From assembly GCA_016214145.1 (NCBI GenBank), contig JACRPA010000009.1, positions 62,001 to 126,000 of the forward strand: a stretch of DNA of 64,000 bases, in the 5' to 3' direction. This document shows, piece by piece, positions 18,457-25,785 of the stretch (within the stretch, counting starts at the first letter, position 1; each line of letters opens with the position of its first letter). The position numbers and the translations under genes are program-made. Below the pieces are notes generated by a model. That model ran no database searches. It saw nothing but the letters and a program-made list of their open reading frames with translations, and had not been told where the DNA came from. Source of the DNA: Rhodocyclales bacterium (GTDB lineage Bacteria; Pseudomonadota; Gammaproteobacteria; Burkholderiales; Rhodocyclaceae).

Positions 18457-18821
18457 GCGCCCGGAAAATTCTCGTTGTCGAGGACAACCCGATCAACATG
18501 CAGCTCATGCAGGCCATCCTCTCGCGCTGCGGCCACGTCGTGCTGCAGGCGGAAGACGCGCAGGCGGGGCTCGACCTGGCGCGGCGCGAGCGGCCGGCGC
18601 TGATCTTCATGGACATCCAGTTGCCGGGCATGGACGGCCTGGCAGCGACGCGCCTGCTCAAGGACGACCCGGACACGCGCGCCATTCCGGTGGTCGCCGT
18701 CACCGCCTTCGCCATGAAGGGCGACCGCGAACGCATCCTCGCCGCCGGCTGCGACGACTACCTTTCCAAGCCGGTGAGCTACAGGGACGTGCTGGAGATG
18801 GCGGCGCGGCTGATGGGGTAG
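18453..18821 (+). CDS. Single-domain response regulator (DivK/CheY-like)
   Basis: 122 residues, a minimal receiver: VVEDNPINM, phospho-acceptor in LIFMDIQLPGMDGLAAT, threonine VAVTAFAM and lysine YLSKPVS. It overlaps the upstream hybrid kinase by four bases and is its probable partner. Close paralogue of the receiver at 9737 (shared DIQLPGMDGL and KGD-E-I-AGCD-YL-KP pattern). Confidence 0.92.
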   Translation: MSARKILVVEDNPINMQLMQAILSRCGHVVLQAEDAQAGLDLARRERPALIFMDIQLPGMDGLAATRLLKDDPDTRAIPVVAVTAFAMKGDRERILAAGCDDYLSKPVSYRDVLEMAARLMG

Positions 18822-18892
18822 CGGAAAGCCGAAGCTGCAGCAGAGCCTACCCTTCGCCAATGTGAAATGAGGGGCCGCGGAAAGGTTCGATC

Positions 18893-19444
18893 ATGACCGT
18901 CACCATCGCCTTCGACCTGACCCTGCTGACGCTGGTCGGACTCAACCTGCTCGGCATTCTCGCCTATGTCGGCACGATCAAGCTGCGCGCGCATCGCCTG
19001 GCGCGGGCCCGGCAGCGGATCGTCGAGACGGTGGCCGCCTACTTCTCCAGGACCGGCCTGGCGGTGAAGGCCGAAGTGGTTTCCCTGCCGGACTCGGAGC
19101 ACTTCATCGTCATCGCCGATACCGAGCCGCTGAAGCGGCTGCGCCATTCCCACATCGTCGAGCTGGTGCTGATCGAGGAAGTCAAGAAGGCGACGGACTT
19201 CGTCGTCGAGCGGGTGTTCTGGCGCTTTCCGCTGCCGGCGCGCGAAGGCGCCGCCCTCGGGGCGCCCGAACAGGCCGCTACCGTGCCGCCGAGCGCGGAA
19301 GCGGGGGACGCCTATCTTGCCGAGGGACTGGCGCGCCTGCGCACGCCCGAGGGACTGGAGGTGGGCGAGGATTCCTGGGCGCATTTCCAGGAGGCGGTGC
19401 AACTGCACGATGACGCGCGGGAAGCGGCGCAGCCTCCCTCCTGA
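18893..19444 (+). CDS. Membrane-anchored protein of unknown function
   Basis: 183 residues, family not recognised. One N-terminal hydrophobic helix (about 5-25: FDLTLLTLVGLNLLGILAYVG), then a basic stretch and a mixed alpha/beta region (about 35-115), and an acidic Ala/Pro-rich C-terminus. Probably anchored in the inner membrane with the bulk in the cytoplasm. It follows the signalling island by 71 bases in the same direction but has its own likely start (ATG at 18893 after GGAAAGG). A real gene judging by position and composition; function unknown. Confidence 0.7.
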   Translation: MTVTIAFDLTLLTLVGLNLLGILAYVGTIKLRAHRLARARQRIVETVAAYFSRTGLAVKAEVVSLPDSEHFIVIADTEPLKRLRHSHIVELVLIEEVKKATDFVVERVFWRFPLPAREGAALGAPEQAATVPPSAEAGDAYLAEGLARLRTPEGLEVGEDSWAHFQEAVQLHDDAREAAQPPS

Positions 19445-19462
19445 TTCGGGGCGCCCGGGAGG

Positions 19463-20710
19463 CTACTTCATTTCCCACAGCGCGCCGATCGGAACGGCAA
19501 ACAGGCCCTCGCCGAACGATGCCGTCGCTTCGCCGTCGTAGAGCACCACGCCCGCGACAAAACGCTTGCCTGCCGCTTCCTTCAATTTGTGCAGGCCCCT
19601 GAAGTCCGCCGCCGTCACGGTAGCCGCCGCCTTGATTTCGACGCCGGCCACCCGATTGCCTTGTCGTTCGAGCACGATATCGACCTCCGCGCCATCCTTG
19701 TCGCGGAAATGGTGGAAGGCGATGGGGTCTCCCACCCAGCTCGCCTGCCGGCGCAGCTCCTGATAAACGAAGGTCTCCAGCAACTGTCCCAGCAGCGCGC
19801 GATCCGCTGCCAGCGCGGCGGCATCCACGCCGAGCAGGGCGCAGGCCAGACCCGTATCGCCGACATGCAGCTTGGGCGTCTTCACCAGACGGCTCAGCCG
19901 GTTGCTATGCCAGGACGGCAACTCGTCCAGCAGGAAAACGCGCTCCAGCAGCACGACGTAATCGCGGATCGTCGGCCGGCTCAGCTGGAACGGCGCGGCG
20001 AGTTCGGCGACGTTCAGCAGGCGCGAGGTCTGTCCCGCCGCCAGCGCCATCAGGCGCGACAGGGCCTCCAGCGCGCCGATGCGCGCCAGATCGCGCACGT
20101 CGCGCTGCACCAGGGTGTCGATGTAGTCGCGGTACCAGGCGGCGCGCCGCCTGGGTGTCGAACGAGCCAGCGCCGCGGGATAGCCGCCCGCCGCGATCCG
20201 CTCCGCCAGTTCGCGGCCCAGACGCCGGCCCATGCCCAGCCGGAAACGGGCGTTGAACAGGGCGCCGAGAAAGCCCGGCGGCTTGCCGGCCAGCTCGGCC
20301 TGCGCCAGAGGATAGAGGCGCAGGATTTCCATCCTTCCGGCCAGCGAGTCGGCCAGCTTCGGCACCAGCAGCACATTGGCCGAGCCGGTCAGCATGAAGC
20401 GTCCGGGCCGGCGGTCCCGATCCACCGCCGCCTTGAGCGAGGTGAACAGCCCCGGCACGCGCTGCACCTCGTCCAGCACGACCTTGTCCGGCAGGTCGGC
20501 GACGAAGCCCATCGGGTCCGCCTGCGCGGCGGCGCGCAGCACGTCGTCGTCGAAGCCGACATAAGCATAGCCGGCCTTCTCGCCGACCACCCGCGCCAGC
20601 GTGGTCTTGCCGCTCTGGCGCGGGCCATGGATCAGCACGACGGGCGAATCCGCCAGCGCCTCGGTCAGGCACGGGGTGACGAAACGGGGCAGGAAAGCGG
20701 GGGAGGACAT
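19463..20710 (-). CDS. AAA ATPase with C-terminal DUF4143 domain
   Basis: 415 residues. N-terminal AAA_14-type ATPase with Walker A HGPRQSGKTT, Walker B-like KVVLDEVQRVP and the sensor LTGSANVLL. The C-terminal DUF4143 domain has a nuclease-like core (AEVDIVLERQGNRVAGVEIKAAATV, resembling PD-(D/E)XK). Such proteins are common, chromosomal, usually solitary, of unproven role; an antitoxin-like or defence role has been suggested by context only. I chose ATG 20710, which is followed by the domain start; upstream frame runs into operator-like repeats. Confidence 0.85.
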   Translation of the reverse strand: MSSPAFLPRFVTPCLTEALADSPVVLIHGPRQSGKTTLARVVGEKAGYAYVGFDDDVLRAAAQADPMGFVADLPDKVVLDEVQRVPGLFTSLKAAVDRDRRPGRFMLTGSANVLLVPKLADSLAGRMEILRLYPLAQAELAGKPPGFLGALFNARFRLGMGRRLGRELAERIAAGGYPAALARSTPRRRAAWYRDYIDTLVQRDVRDLARIGALEALSRLMALAAGQTSRLLNVAELAAPFQLSRPTIRDYVVLLERVFLLDELPSWHSNRLSRLVKTPKLHVGDTGLACALLGVDAAALAADRALLGQLLETFVYQELRRQASWVGDPIAFHHFRDKDGAEVDIVLERQGNRVAGVEIKAAATVTAADFRGLHKLKEAAGKRFVAGVVLYDGEATASFGEGLFAVPIGALWEMK

Positions 20711-20711
20711 C

Positions 20712-20765
20712 CGTCCAAGTGTAACCTTGAATTCGTCCAAATGAAAGTTTATTTGCGTCCAAATG
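20712..20765 (-). promoter_or_regulatory. Three direct repeats, 22-bp period, upstream of the AAA ATPase
   Basis: CGTCCAAGTG at 20712-20721, CGTCCAAATG at 20734-20743 and 20756-20765: three near-identical decamers spaced exactly 22 bp (two helical turns), directly before the ATPase start. Unusually A+T-rich for this window. Likely a regulator-binding array; the regulator is unknown. Confidence 0.6.
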
Positions 20766-20858
20766 AAAGCTTTCTGCCCGGCCGATTGAAACGGCTGCGA
20801 TCCGCTGCCAGATGCAAGTTCCAAGTATCTGCCGCACAGGCATGGAATCGGCGCACTG

Positions 20859-20943
20859 CCCCCTCTCCCCGGCCCTCTCCCACCAGGGGAGAGGGAGAAA
20901 AACTCCCCTCCCCCCTCGTGGGAGAGGGGTTGGGGGAGAGGGG
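20859..20943. repeat. C+T-rich palindromic repeat downstream of glycerate kinase
   Basis: Two modules immediately after the glycerate kinase stop codon (20946-20948 on the minus strand), where they may act as a transcription stop. Confidence 0.88.
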
Positions 20944-20945
20944 GG

Positions 20946-22208
20946 TCAGACAATCAGGATCGCGCGGAAGTCGTTGACGTTGGTGCGCGTCGGGCCGGTG
21001 ACGACGAGGTCGCCGAGCGCGGAAAAAAATCCATAACCATCGTTGTCGCCCAGGCATGCCTGGGCGTCGAGCCCGGCGGCGCGGCCGCGCGCCAGCGTGT
21101 CGGCCGAAAGCCAGGCGCCGGCATTGTCCTCCGTGCCGTCGATGCCGTCGGTGTCGCAGGCGATGGCATGCATGCCGGCCGCACCGTCGAGCGCAACGGC
21201 CAGCGCCAGCAGGAATTCCGCGTTGCGCCCGCCGCGCCCCTTGCCACGCACCGTCACCGTGGTCTCGCCGCCGGAAATCAGCACGCAGGGCGGCCGCGCC
21301 GGCACGCCATGCCGCGCGCAGGACTTCGCCAGGCCGGCCATGACTTTCGCCACCTCGCGCGCCTCGCCCTCGATGGCGTCGCCGAGGATCAGCGGCGTCA
21401 CGCCGGCGGCGCGCGCCGCCTCGGCCGCCGCGGCAAGCGCGCCCTGCGCCGTGGCGATGATGCGGGTCTCGCAATGGGCGAAGCAGACATCGCCCGGTTT
21501 CGGCGTCTCGGAGAGGCCGGAACGGAGCAGGTCTTCCACCGGGGGCGGCAAGGCGATGCGGTATCCGGCCAGGATCGCCAGCGCATCGGCGCAGGTGGTG
21601 GGGTCGGCCACGGTCGGGCCGGAGGCGATCACGGCCGGATCGTCGCCCGGCACGTCGGAGATCGCCAGCGTCAGCAGCCGCGCCGGCCAGGCCGCGGCGG
21701 CCAGGCGGCCGCCCTTGATGGCGGAAAGGTGCTTCCTCACGCAGTTCATCTCGGAAATCGAGGCGCCGCTCTCCAGCAGGGCGCGGTTCATCTGCTGCTT
21801 CTCGGCCAGCGTGATGCCGTCGAAAGGCAGCGCCATCAGCGCGGAGCCGCCGCCGGAGACCAGCGCCAGCACCAGGTCGTCGGAAGTCAGCTCCCGCACT
21901 ACGGCGAGCATGCGCGCCGCGGCGATCTGGCCGGCTTCGTCCGGCACCGGGTGCGCCGCCTCGATCACCTCGATGCGGCGGCAGGGCACGCCGTGGCCGT
22001 AGCGCGTCACCACCAGGCCGGACAGCTCGCCCGGCCAGTGGTCCTCCACCGCCCGCGCCATCGCCGCGGCGGCCTTGCCGGCGCCGATCACCAGGGTGCG
22101 CCCTTTCGGCGCGCACGGCAGGTGGCGCGGCACGCAGGCGGCCGGATCGGCGGCGCGCACGGCGGCGGCGAAGAGGCTTTCGAGGAACGCACGCGGATCG
22201 ATGTTCAT
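20946..22208 (-). CDS. Glycerate 2-kinase (MOFRL family)
   Basis: 420 residues. Phosphorylates D-glycerate to 2-phosphoglycerate; older annotations call it hydroxypyruvate reductase TtuD. Conserved segments: VIGAGKAAAAMARA, SGGGSALMALP, NCVRKHLSAIKGGRLA, SDVPGDDPAVIASGPTV, and the C-terminal MOFRL domain with ISGGETTVTVRGKGRGGRNAEF and ACDTDGIDGTEDNAGA. It would complete the glycolate route begun by GlcDEF (glycolate to glyoxylate to glycerate to 2-phosphoglycerate), though it lies 15 kb away and no glyoxylate carboligase is in this window. Start ATG 22208. Confidence 0.92.
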   Translation of the reverse strand: MNIDPRAFLESLFAAAVRAADPAACVPRHLPCAPKGRTLVIGAGKAAAAMARAVEDHWPGELSGLVVTRYGHGVPCRRIEVIEAAHPVPDEAGQIAAARMLAVVRELTSDDLVLALVSGGGSALMALPFDGITLAEKQQMNRALLESGASISEMNCVRKHLSAIKGGRLAAAAWPARLLTLAISDVPGDDPAVIASGPTVADPTTCADALAILAGYRIALPPPVEDLLRSGLSETPKPGDVCFAHCETRIIATAQGALAAAAEAARAAGVTPLILGDAIEGEAREVAKVMAGLAKSCARHGVPARPPCVLISGGETTVTVRGKGRGGRNAEFLLALAVALDGAAGMHAIACDTDGIDGTEDNAGAWLSADTLARGRAAGLDAQACLGDNDGYGFFSALGDLVVTGPTRTNVNDFRAILIV

Positions 22209-22209
22209 G

Positions 22210-22250
22210 CCCCTAAATCCCCCTTGTTCCCCCTTTTCCAAAGGGGGAAA
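22210..22250. repeat. Inverted repeat CCCCCTTTTCCAAAGGGGG type
   Basis: Contains CCCTAAATCCCCCTTGTTCC and CCCCCTTTTCCAAAGGGGG, a widespread proteobacterial intergenic element. It begins two bases upstream of the glycerate kinase start, so it displaces any native ribosome-binding site. The remainder of the 22209-22521 gap holds about 100 bases without recognisable signal and then the C+T-rich repeat. Confidence 0.75.
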
Positions 22251-22359
22251 CCCTCCGATCGATTCCATCGTGTCCCTTCAGTTTTTCAATTCAATGCCGT
22301 TAACCAGCCATCAGGGGCGGTTCGGCGTACGTACTCTACAGGAGGTTTTCGTCGTCCGT

Positions 22360-22502
22360 CCCCCTCTCCCCCGACCCCTCTCCCGCGAGGGGAGAGGGGA
22401 GCCAGATTTTCTCCCTCTCCCTTGATGGGAGAGGGCCGGGGTGAGGGTGAATGGCCGCTGCCCCCTCTCCCCCGGCCCCTCTCCCACGAGGGGAGAGGGG
22501 AG
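22360..22502. repeat. C+T-rich palindromic repeat upstream of a small gene
   Basis: Three modules ending 20 bases before the ATG at 22522, leaving only the ribosome-binding site GAGGAGA between. Confidence 0.9.
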
Positions 22503-22521
22503 TTTATGCGAGGAGATCGAC

Positions 22522-22818
22522 ATGCCCGACGAAACCGGTACGTCCGCCCCCGAACGCCGCCAGAACCTCAAGCTGCGCGCGGTTTTCGACGTGGTCTATG
22601 AGCACATCGCTCCCTTCCTCGATCCGGCGCAGACCTGGGGCGGCATGTCGCTGCAGCATTTCGCCTTCCGCACGATACGCGAGCGCCATCCCGACCTGAG
22701 CCCCGCCGAAGCGCACCAACTGGTGGTCGCCGCGGTGCGCGTCTTCCGCGCGCGCAACCCCGGGCAGGGCAGCCACCTGCCGAAGCCGGAAGACCTGACC
22801 GCGACCCTGCCCGTGTAG
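22522..22818 (+). CDS. Small protein of unknown function (paralogue 1)
   Basis: 98 residues, not recognised. Rich in charged and aromatic residues, no signal peptide or membrane helix. The core RRQNLKLRAVFDVVYEHI ... AFRTIRERHPDLSPAEAHQLVVAAVRVFRAR is clearly related to the next gene, so the pair arose by tandem duplication. Good ribosome-binding site GAGGAG eight bases before the ATG. The basic N-terminal helix and conserved arginines would allow nucleic-acid binding, but that is only a guess. Confidence 0.75.
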   Translation: MPDETGTSAPERRQNLKLRAVFDVVYEHIAPFLDPAQTWGGMSLQHFAFRTIRERHPDLSPAEAHQLVVAAVRVFRARNPGQGSHLPKPEDLTATLPV

Positions 22819-22914
22819 TACAAATTCCTACACGAAATACAGGGATTGTCCGATTCAATTCCGCCGTCTTCCTGCCGATAATTCATACAAGCCGCATTGC
22901 GCCAGGAGCACGAC

Positions 22915-23157
22915 ATGAATAACGAACGCCGCAAGAACCACAAGCTGAGGGCCCTCTTCGACGAGGCCTATCAACGCGTCGAATGCTGTTTCGAAGCCCG
23001 GACTCCGCAGGGGCTGCCGGTCGAATGGGTGGTCTACCGCGCCGCCCGCGCCGCCTACCCCCAGCTTTCCTCGCTGGACCTGTTCCAGTTCGCCATGGCC
23101 TCGGCGCGCGTGCATCGCAGCCGGCGTTCCGGCCTGCCCGGCAGGCTCGCCTACTAG
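22915..23157 (+). CDS. Small protein of unknown function (paralogue 2)
   Basis: 80 residues, not recognised. Aligns with the preceding protein over RRKNHKLRALFDEAYQRV ... VYRAARAAYPQLSSLDLFQFAMASARVHRSR. ATG 22915 is preceded by CCAGGAGC. Followed by a strong terminator at 23201-23235. The pair is probably transcribed together. Confidence 0.75.
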   Translation: MNNERRKNHKLRALFDEAYQRVECCFEARTPQGLPVEWVVYRAARAAYPQLSSLDLFQFAMASARVHRSRRSGLPGRLAY

Positions 23158-23200
23158 GGTACCGACTCCTCCCGCCCATTCCCCCTCCTTGGGCGGCTCA

Positions 23201-23235
23201 AAGCCGGCGTTGTTTCAACGCCGGCTTGTTTTTTT
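23201..23235 (+). terminator. Rho-independent terminator
   Basis: Stem AAGCCGGCGTTG / CAACGCCGGCTT with a 4-base loop, followed by GTTTTTTT. Ends the small-paralogue transcript. Confidence 0.9.
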
Positions 23236-23260
23236 CCGGCATCGACGCGGCCGGTGCGCC

Positions 23261-23310
23261 AGGGCCTGTTCTCATTCAATCATCCGGCAGATTGAATGAG
23301 AACAGGCCCT
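23261..23310. repeat. 50-bp perfect hairpin with AGGGCCTGTTC ends
   Basis: Arms AGGGCCTGTTCTCATTCAAT and its complement around an 8-base loop. The ends resemble those of the 269-bp element at 62429-62697, and a half copy (GAACAGGCCCTAG) is at 43475-43487. Confidence 0.88.
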
Positions 23311-23328
23311 AGGGCATGATTGCCCATC

Positions 23329-24072
23329 ATGCGCACCGCCCTTTTTGCCGACATCCACAGCAACCTCGAAGCCCTGCAGGCCTGCCTGGCCCACGCGCGC
23401 CGGGAAGGTGTGGACCGCTTCGCCTTTCTCGGCGACCTGCTCGGCTACGGCGCCGACCCGGTCGCCTGCCTGGACATCGTCGCCGGCCTCGTCGGGGAGG
23501 GCTGCCCTGCGGTGTGCGGCAATCACGACCTGGCCTGCCTGGGCGGCCACCTGGAATCAATGAGCTATGCCGCGCGCGATGCCATCTACTGGACGCGCGA
23601 ACAGATCGGTCCGCGCGAGCGCGATTTTCTGGCCGGCCTGCCCCTCACCGTGGCCGAGGACGACAGGCTGTTCGTGCATGCCAGCCCCGAGCGGCCGCAG
23701 GAATGGACTTACATCGTCGGCGAAGAGGAGGCCGAGCAGGCCTTCGCCGCCACCGGGGCGCGCATCGTTTTCGTCGGCCACGTGCATGAGCCGCTGCTGT
23801 ATTTCACGACGCCCGGCGGCGCGCTGCGGCTCTTCCAGCCGGTCCCCGGCGTGCCCCTGCCGCTCAGCGACTATCGGCGCTGGCTGGTCATCGCCGGCGC
23901 CGTCGGCCAGCCGCGCGACGGCAACCCGGCCGCCTGCTATGCGCTGCACGATGCCGCCGCCGGCACTCTCACCCACCATCGGGTGCCTTATGATGCGCAG
24001 GCGGCGGCCGACAAGATCCTTTCCGCAGGATTGCCCGAGCAACTTGCATGGCGACTGATCACAGGACACTAG
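23329..24072 (+). CDS. Metallophosphoesterase
   Basis: 247 residues of the calcineurin-like phosphoesterase superfamily (YfcE/ApaH/PrpE type). Metal-binding motifs are in order: FADIHSN, FLGDLLGYG, CGNHD, and FVGHVHEPLL. Cytoplasmic, no signal peptide. Substrate unknown; relatives act on phosphoproteins, diadenosine polyphosphates or phosphodiesters. Its 3' end overlaps by 25 bases the start of a Ser/Thr kinase gene, so the two are surely co-translated and may form a phosphorylation/dephosphorylation pair. ATG at 23329. Confidence 0.9.
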   Translation: MRTALFADIHSNLEALQACLAHARREGVDRFAFLGDLLGYGADPVACLDIVAGLVGEGCPAVCGNHDLACLGGHLESMSYAARDAIYWTREQIGPRERDFLAGLPLTVAEDDRLFVHASPERPQEWTYIVGEEEAEQAFAATGARIVFVGHVHEPLLYFTTPGGALRLFQPVPGVPLPLSDYRRWLVIAGAVGQPRDGNPAACYALHDAAAGTLTHHRVPYDAQAAADKILSAGLPEQLAWRLITGH

Positions 24073-25526
24073 CGCCCGCCTCTGCTTCCGGGGCATCGAA
24101 CCTCGGCGAAGGCGTGCTCGCGGCCGGAACGGCGCTGGGCGGCTTCCGCATCCGGGACACGCTGCACGAAGGCGGCATGGCCGTGCTCTACACCGTCGAA
24201 GCAACCGGCTCGTCCGAGCCCCCGCCCTTCCCGCTGCTGATGAAGGTGCCCAAGCTGGGCTTCGGCAGCCATCCCGGCTGCCTGATCGGCTTCGAGGTGG
24301 AACAGATGATCCTCGGCCGCCTCAAGGGGCCGCATGTGCCGCGCTTGGTGGCGAGCGGCCATGTCGACGGCGCGCCCTGGCTCGTCATGGAACGCATCGA
24401 GGGCGAAAGCCTGGCGGATGCCGCCGCCCGCGCGCCGCTGGCCGCGGCGGAAGTCGCCCGGCTGACGGGCGCCGTCGCCGGGGCCGTGCACGACCTGCAC
24501 CGCCAGAACGTCATTCATCTCGACCTGAAGCCGGACAACGTGCTGTTCCGCGCAGATGGCACGGCCGTGCTGGTCGACTTCGGCCTGGCCCGCCATGCCG
24601 AGCTGCCCGACCTGGTCGAGGAAGAGGTCCGCCGGCCGGCCGGCACCGGCGCCGCCATTTCGCCCGAGCAACTGGCGGGCATCCGCAGCGACCCGCGCAG
24701 CGACCTCTTCGCCCTCGGCGTCATCGCCTATCAGCTGGCGACGGGAAGACTGCCGTTCGGCGCGCCGTCGACGCTCGGCGCGATGCGGCGGCGCCTGTAC
24801 CTCGATCCGCCGCCGCCGCGCGCCCTGCTCCCGGACCTGCCGCCCTGGCTGCAGGAAGTCATCCTGCGCTGCCTGGAAGTGCGCCCGGCGCTGCGCCACC
24901 CCACCGCCGCGCAACTCGCCCACGACCTGGCGCACCCGGAGCAGATCCCCCTGACGGCGCGGGCCGATCGCCTGCATCGCGCCGGGCCGTTCGCCGTGGC
25001 GCGGCGCTGGCTGCAGGCGAGGCGCGCGCCGGCGCCGGCGGCCGCCACGCCGTCGCTGCATCTCTCGCGCGCGCCCCACGTGATGGCGGCGGTGGACCTC
25101 GACGATCGCCGCGACGCCATGGCCGAGGCGATGCGGGCCGCCCTGCGGCGGGCGCTCGCCGCCGAGCCGGACCTGCGCATCACGCTCGTCGCGGTGCTGG
25201 CGCCGCAGCCCTTCGGCGAAGAATCCGCTCCCGAGCTGGAGCACAGCCGGCAGACCGCCGCCCTGGTCGCCCTGCGCCACTGGGCGAGGCCGCTCGGATT
25301 GTCCGCGGAAAAATTGCGCATCCATGTTGCCGAAGGCAGCGACCCGGCCGGCCTCCTGCTCGACTATGCCGCCGCGCACCATGCCGACCGCATCCTGCTC
25401 GGCGCGCGCGGCCACTCGGCCCTGCGCCGCTATCTCGGCAGCGTGTCGGCGCGCGTCGTCGCCGAAGCCGGCTGCACGGTCACGGTCGTGCGTCCGAGCG
25501 AATCGAATATTAAAATTATTCCATAA
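24048..25526 (+). CDS. Ser/Thr protein kinase fused to a universal stress (Usp) domain
   Basis: 492 residues. N-terminal Hanks-type kinase (about 30-300): glycine loop LHEGGMAVLY, invariant lysine in LLMKVPK, catalytic loop HLDLKPDNVLF (HLD instead of HRD), metal-binding DFGLARH, and a P-loop/APE equivalent AISPEQLAG. After a basic Pro/Ala linker (about 315-340) a UspA-like domain follows (HVMAAVDLDDRRD ... ADRILLGARGHSALRRYLGSVSARVVAEAGCTVTVV), with the GxRGHS nucleotide-binding motif. No membrane helix. Overlaps the phosphatase-like gene upstream. The HRD-to-HLD change is tolerated in some active kinases; the catalytic Asp and Lys are kept. Confidence 0.9.
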   Translation: MATDHRTLAPASASGASNLGEGVLAAGTALGGFRIRDTLHEGGMAVLYTVEATGSSEPPPFPLLMKVPKLGFGSHPGCLIGFEVEQMILGRLKGPHVPRLVASGHVDGAPWLVMERIEGESLADAAARAPLAAAEVARLTGAVAGAVHDLHRQNVIHLDLKPDNVLFRADGTAVLVDFGLARHAELPDLVEEEVRRPAGTGAAISPEQLAGIRSDPRSDLFALGVIAYQLATGRLPFGAPSTLGAMRRRLYLDPPPPRALLPDLPPWLQEVILRCLEVRPALRHPTAAQLAHDLAHPEQIPLTARADRLHRAGPFAVARRWLQARRAPAPAAATPSLHLSRAPHVMAAVDLDDRRDAMAEAMRAALRRALAAEPDLRITLVAVLAPQPFGEESAPELEHSRQTAALVALRHWARPLGLSAEKLRIHVAEGSDPAGLLLDYAAAHHADRILLGARGHSALRRYLGSVSARVVAEAGCTVTVVRPSESNIKIIP

Positions 25527-25785
25527 GATTCTTTCATTGACCCATCGAATCTTGCAGGTTGTAAGCGGCGGCCGGAGCCTGTAGAAATAGCGTCCACAAA
25601 AATAAAGCAGCTCGCAACACAACTCAGGAGGAACGCCATGTCCATGGTGTGTCAGGTTGTTGCGCAGTCCCCCGTCCCCGCAGCCCGCCGGGCGATTCCA
25701 CCGCCCAACACGTCTCCATACGCCTGAACCCATTCCAGAACAAGGGTGCGTTGACGCACTCTGCAAACCAACGAGGAGGAGAATA

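Noticed and set aside
21883-21906. A further copy of the 24-bp motif (GAAGTCAGCT-N8-ACGGCG) in the glycerate kinase gene
   Set aside because: Three mismatches in the first half; spacing fits, but it can be chance in coding DNA, so it is not counted.
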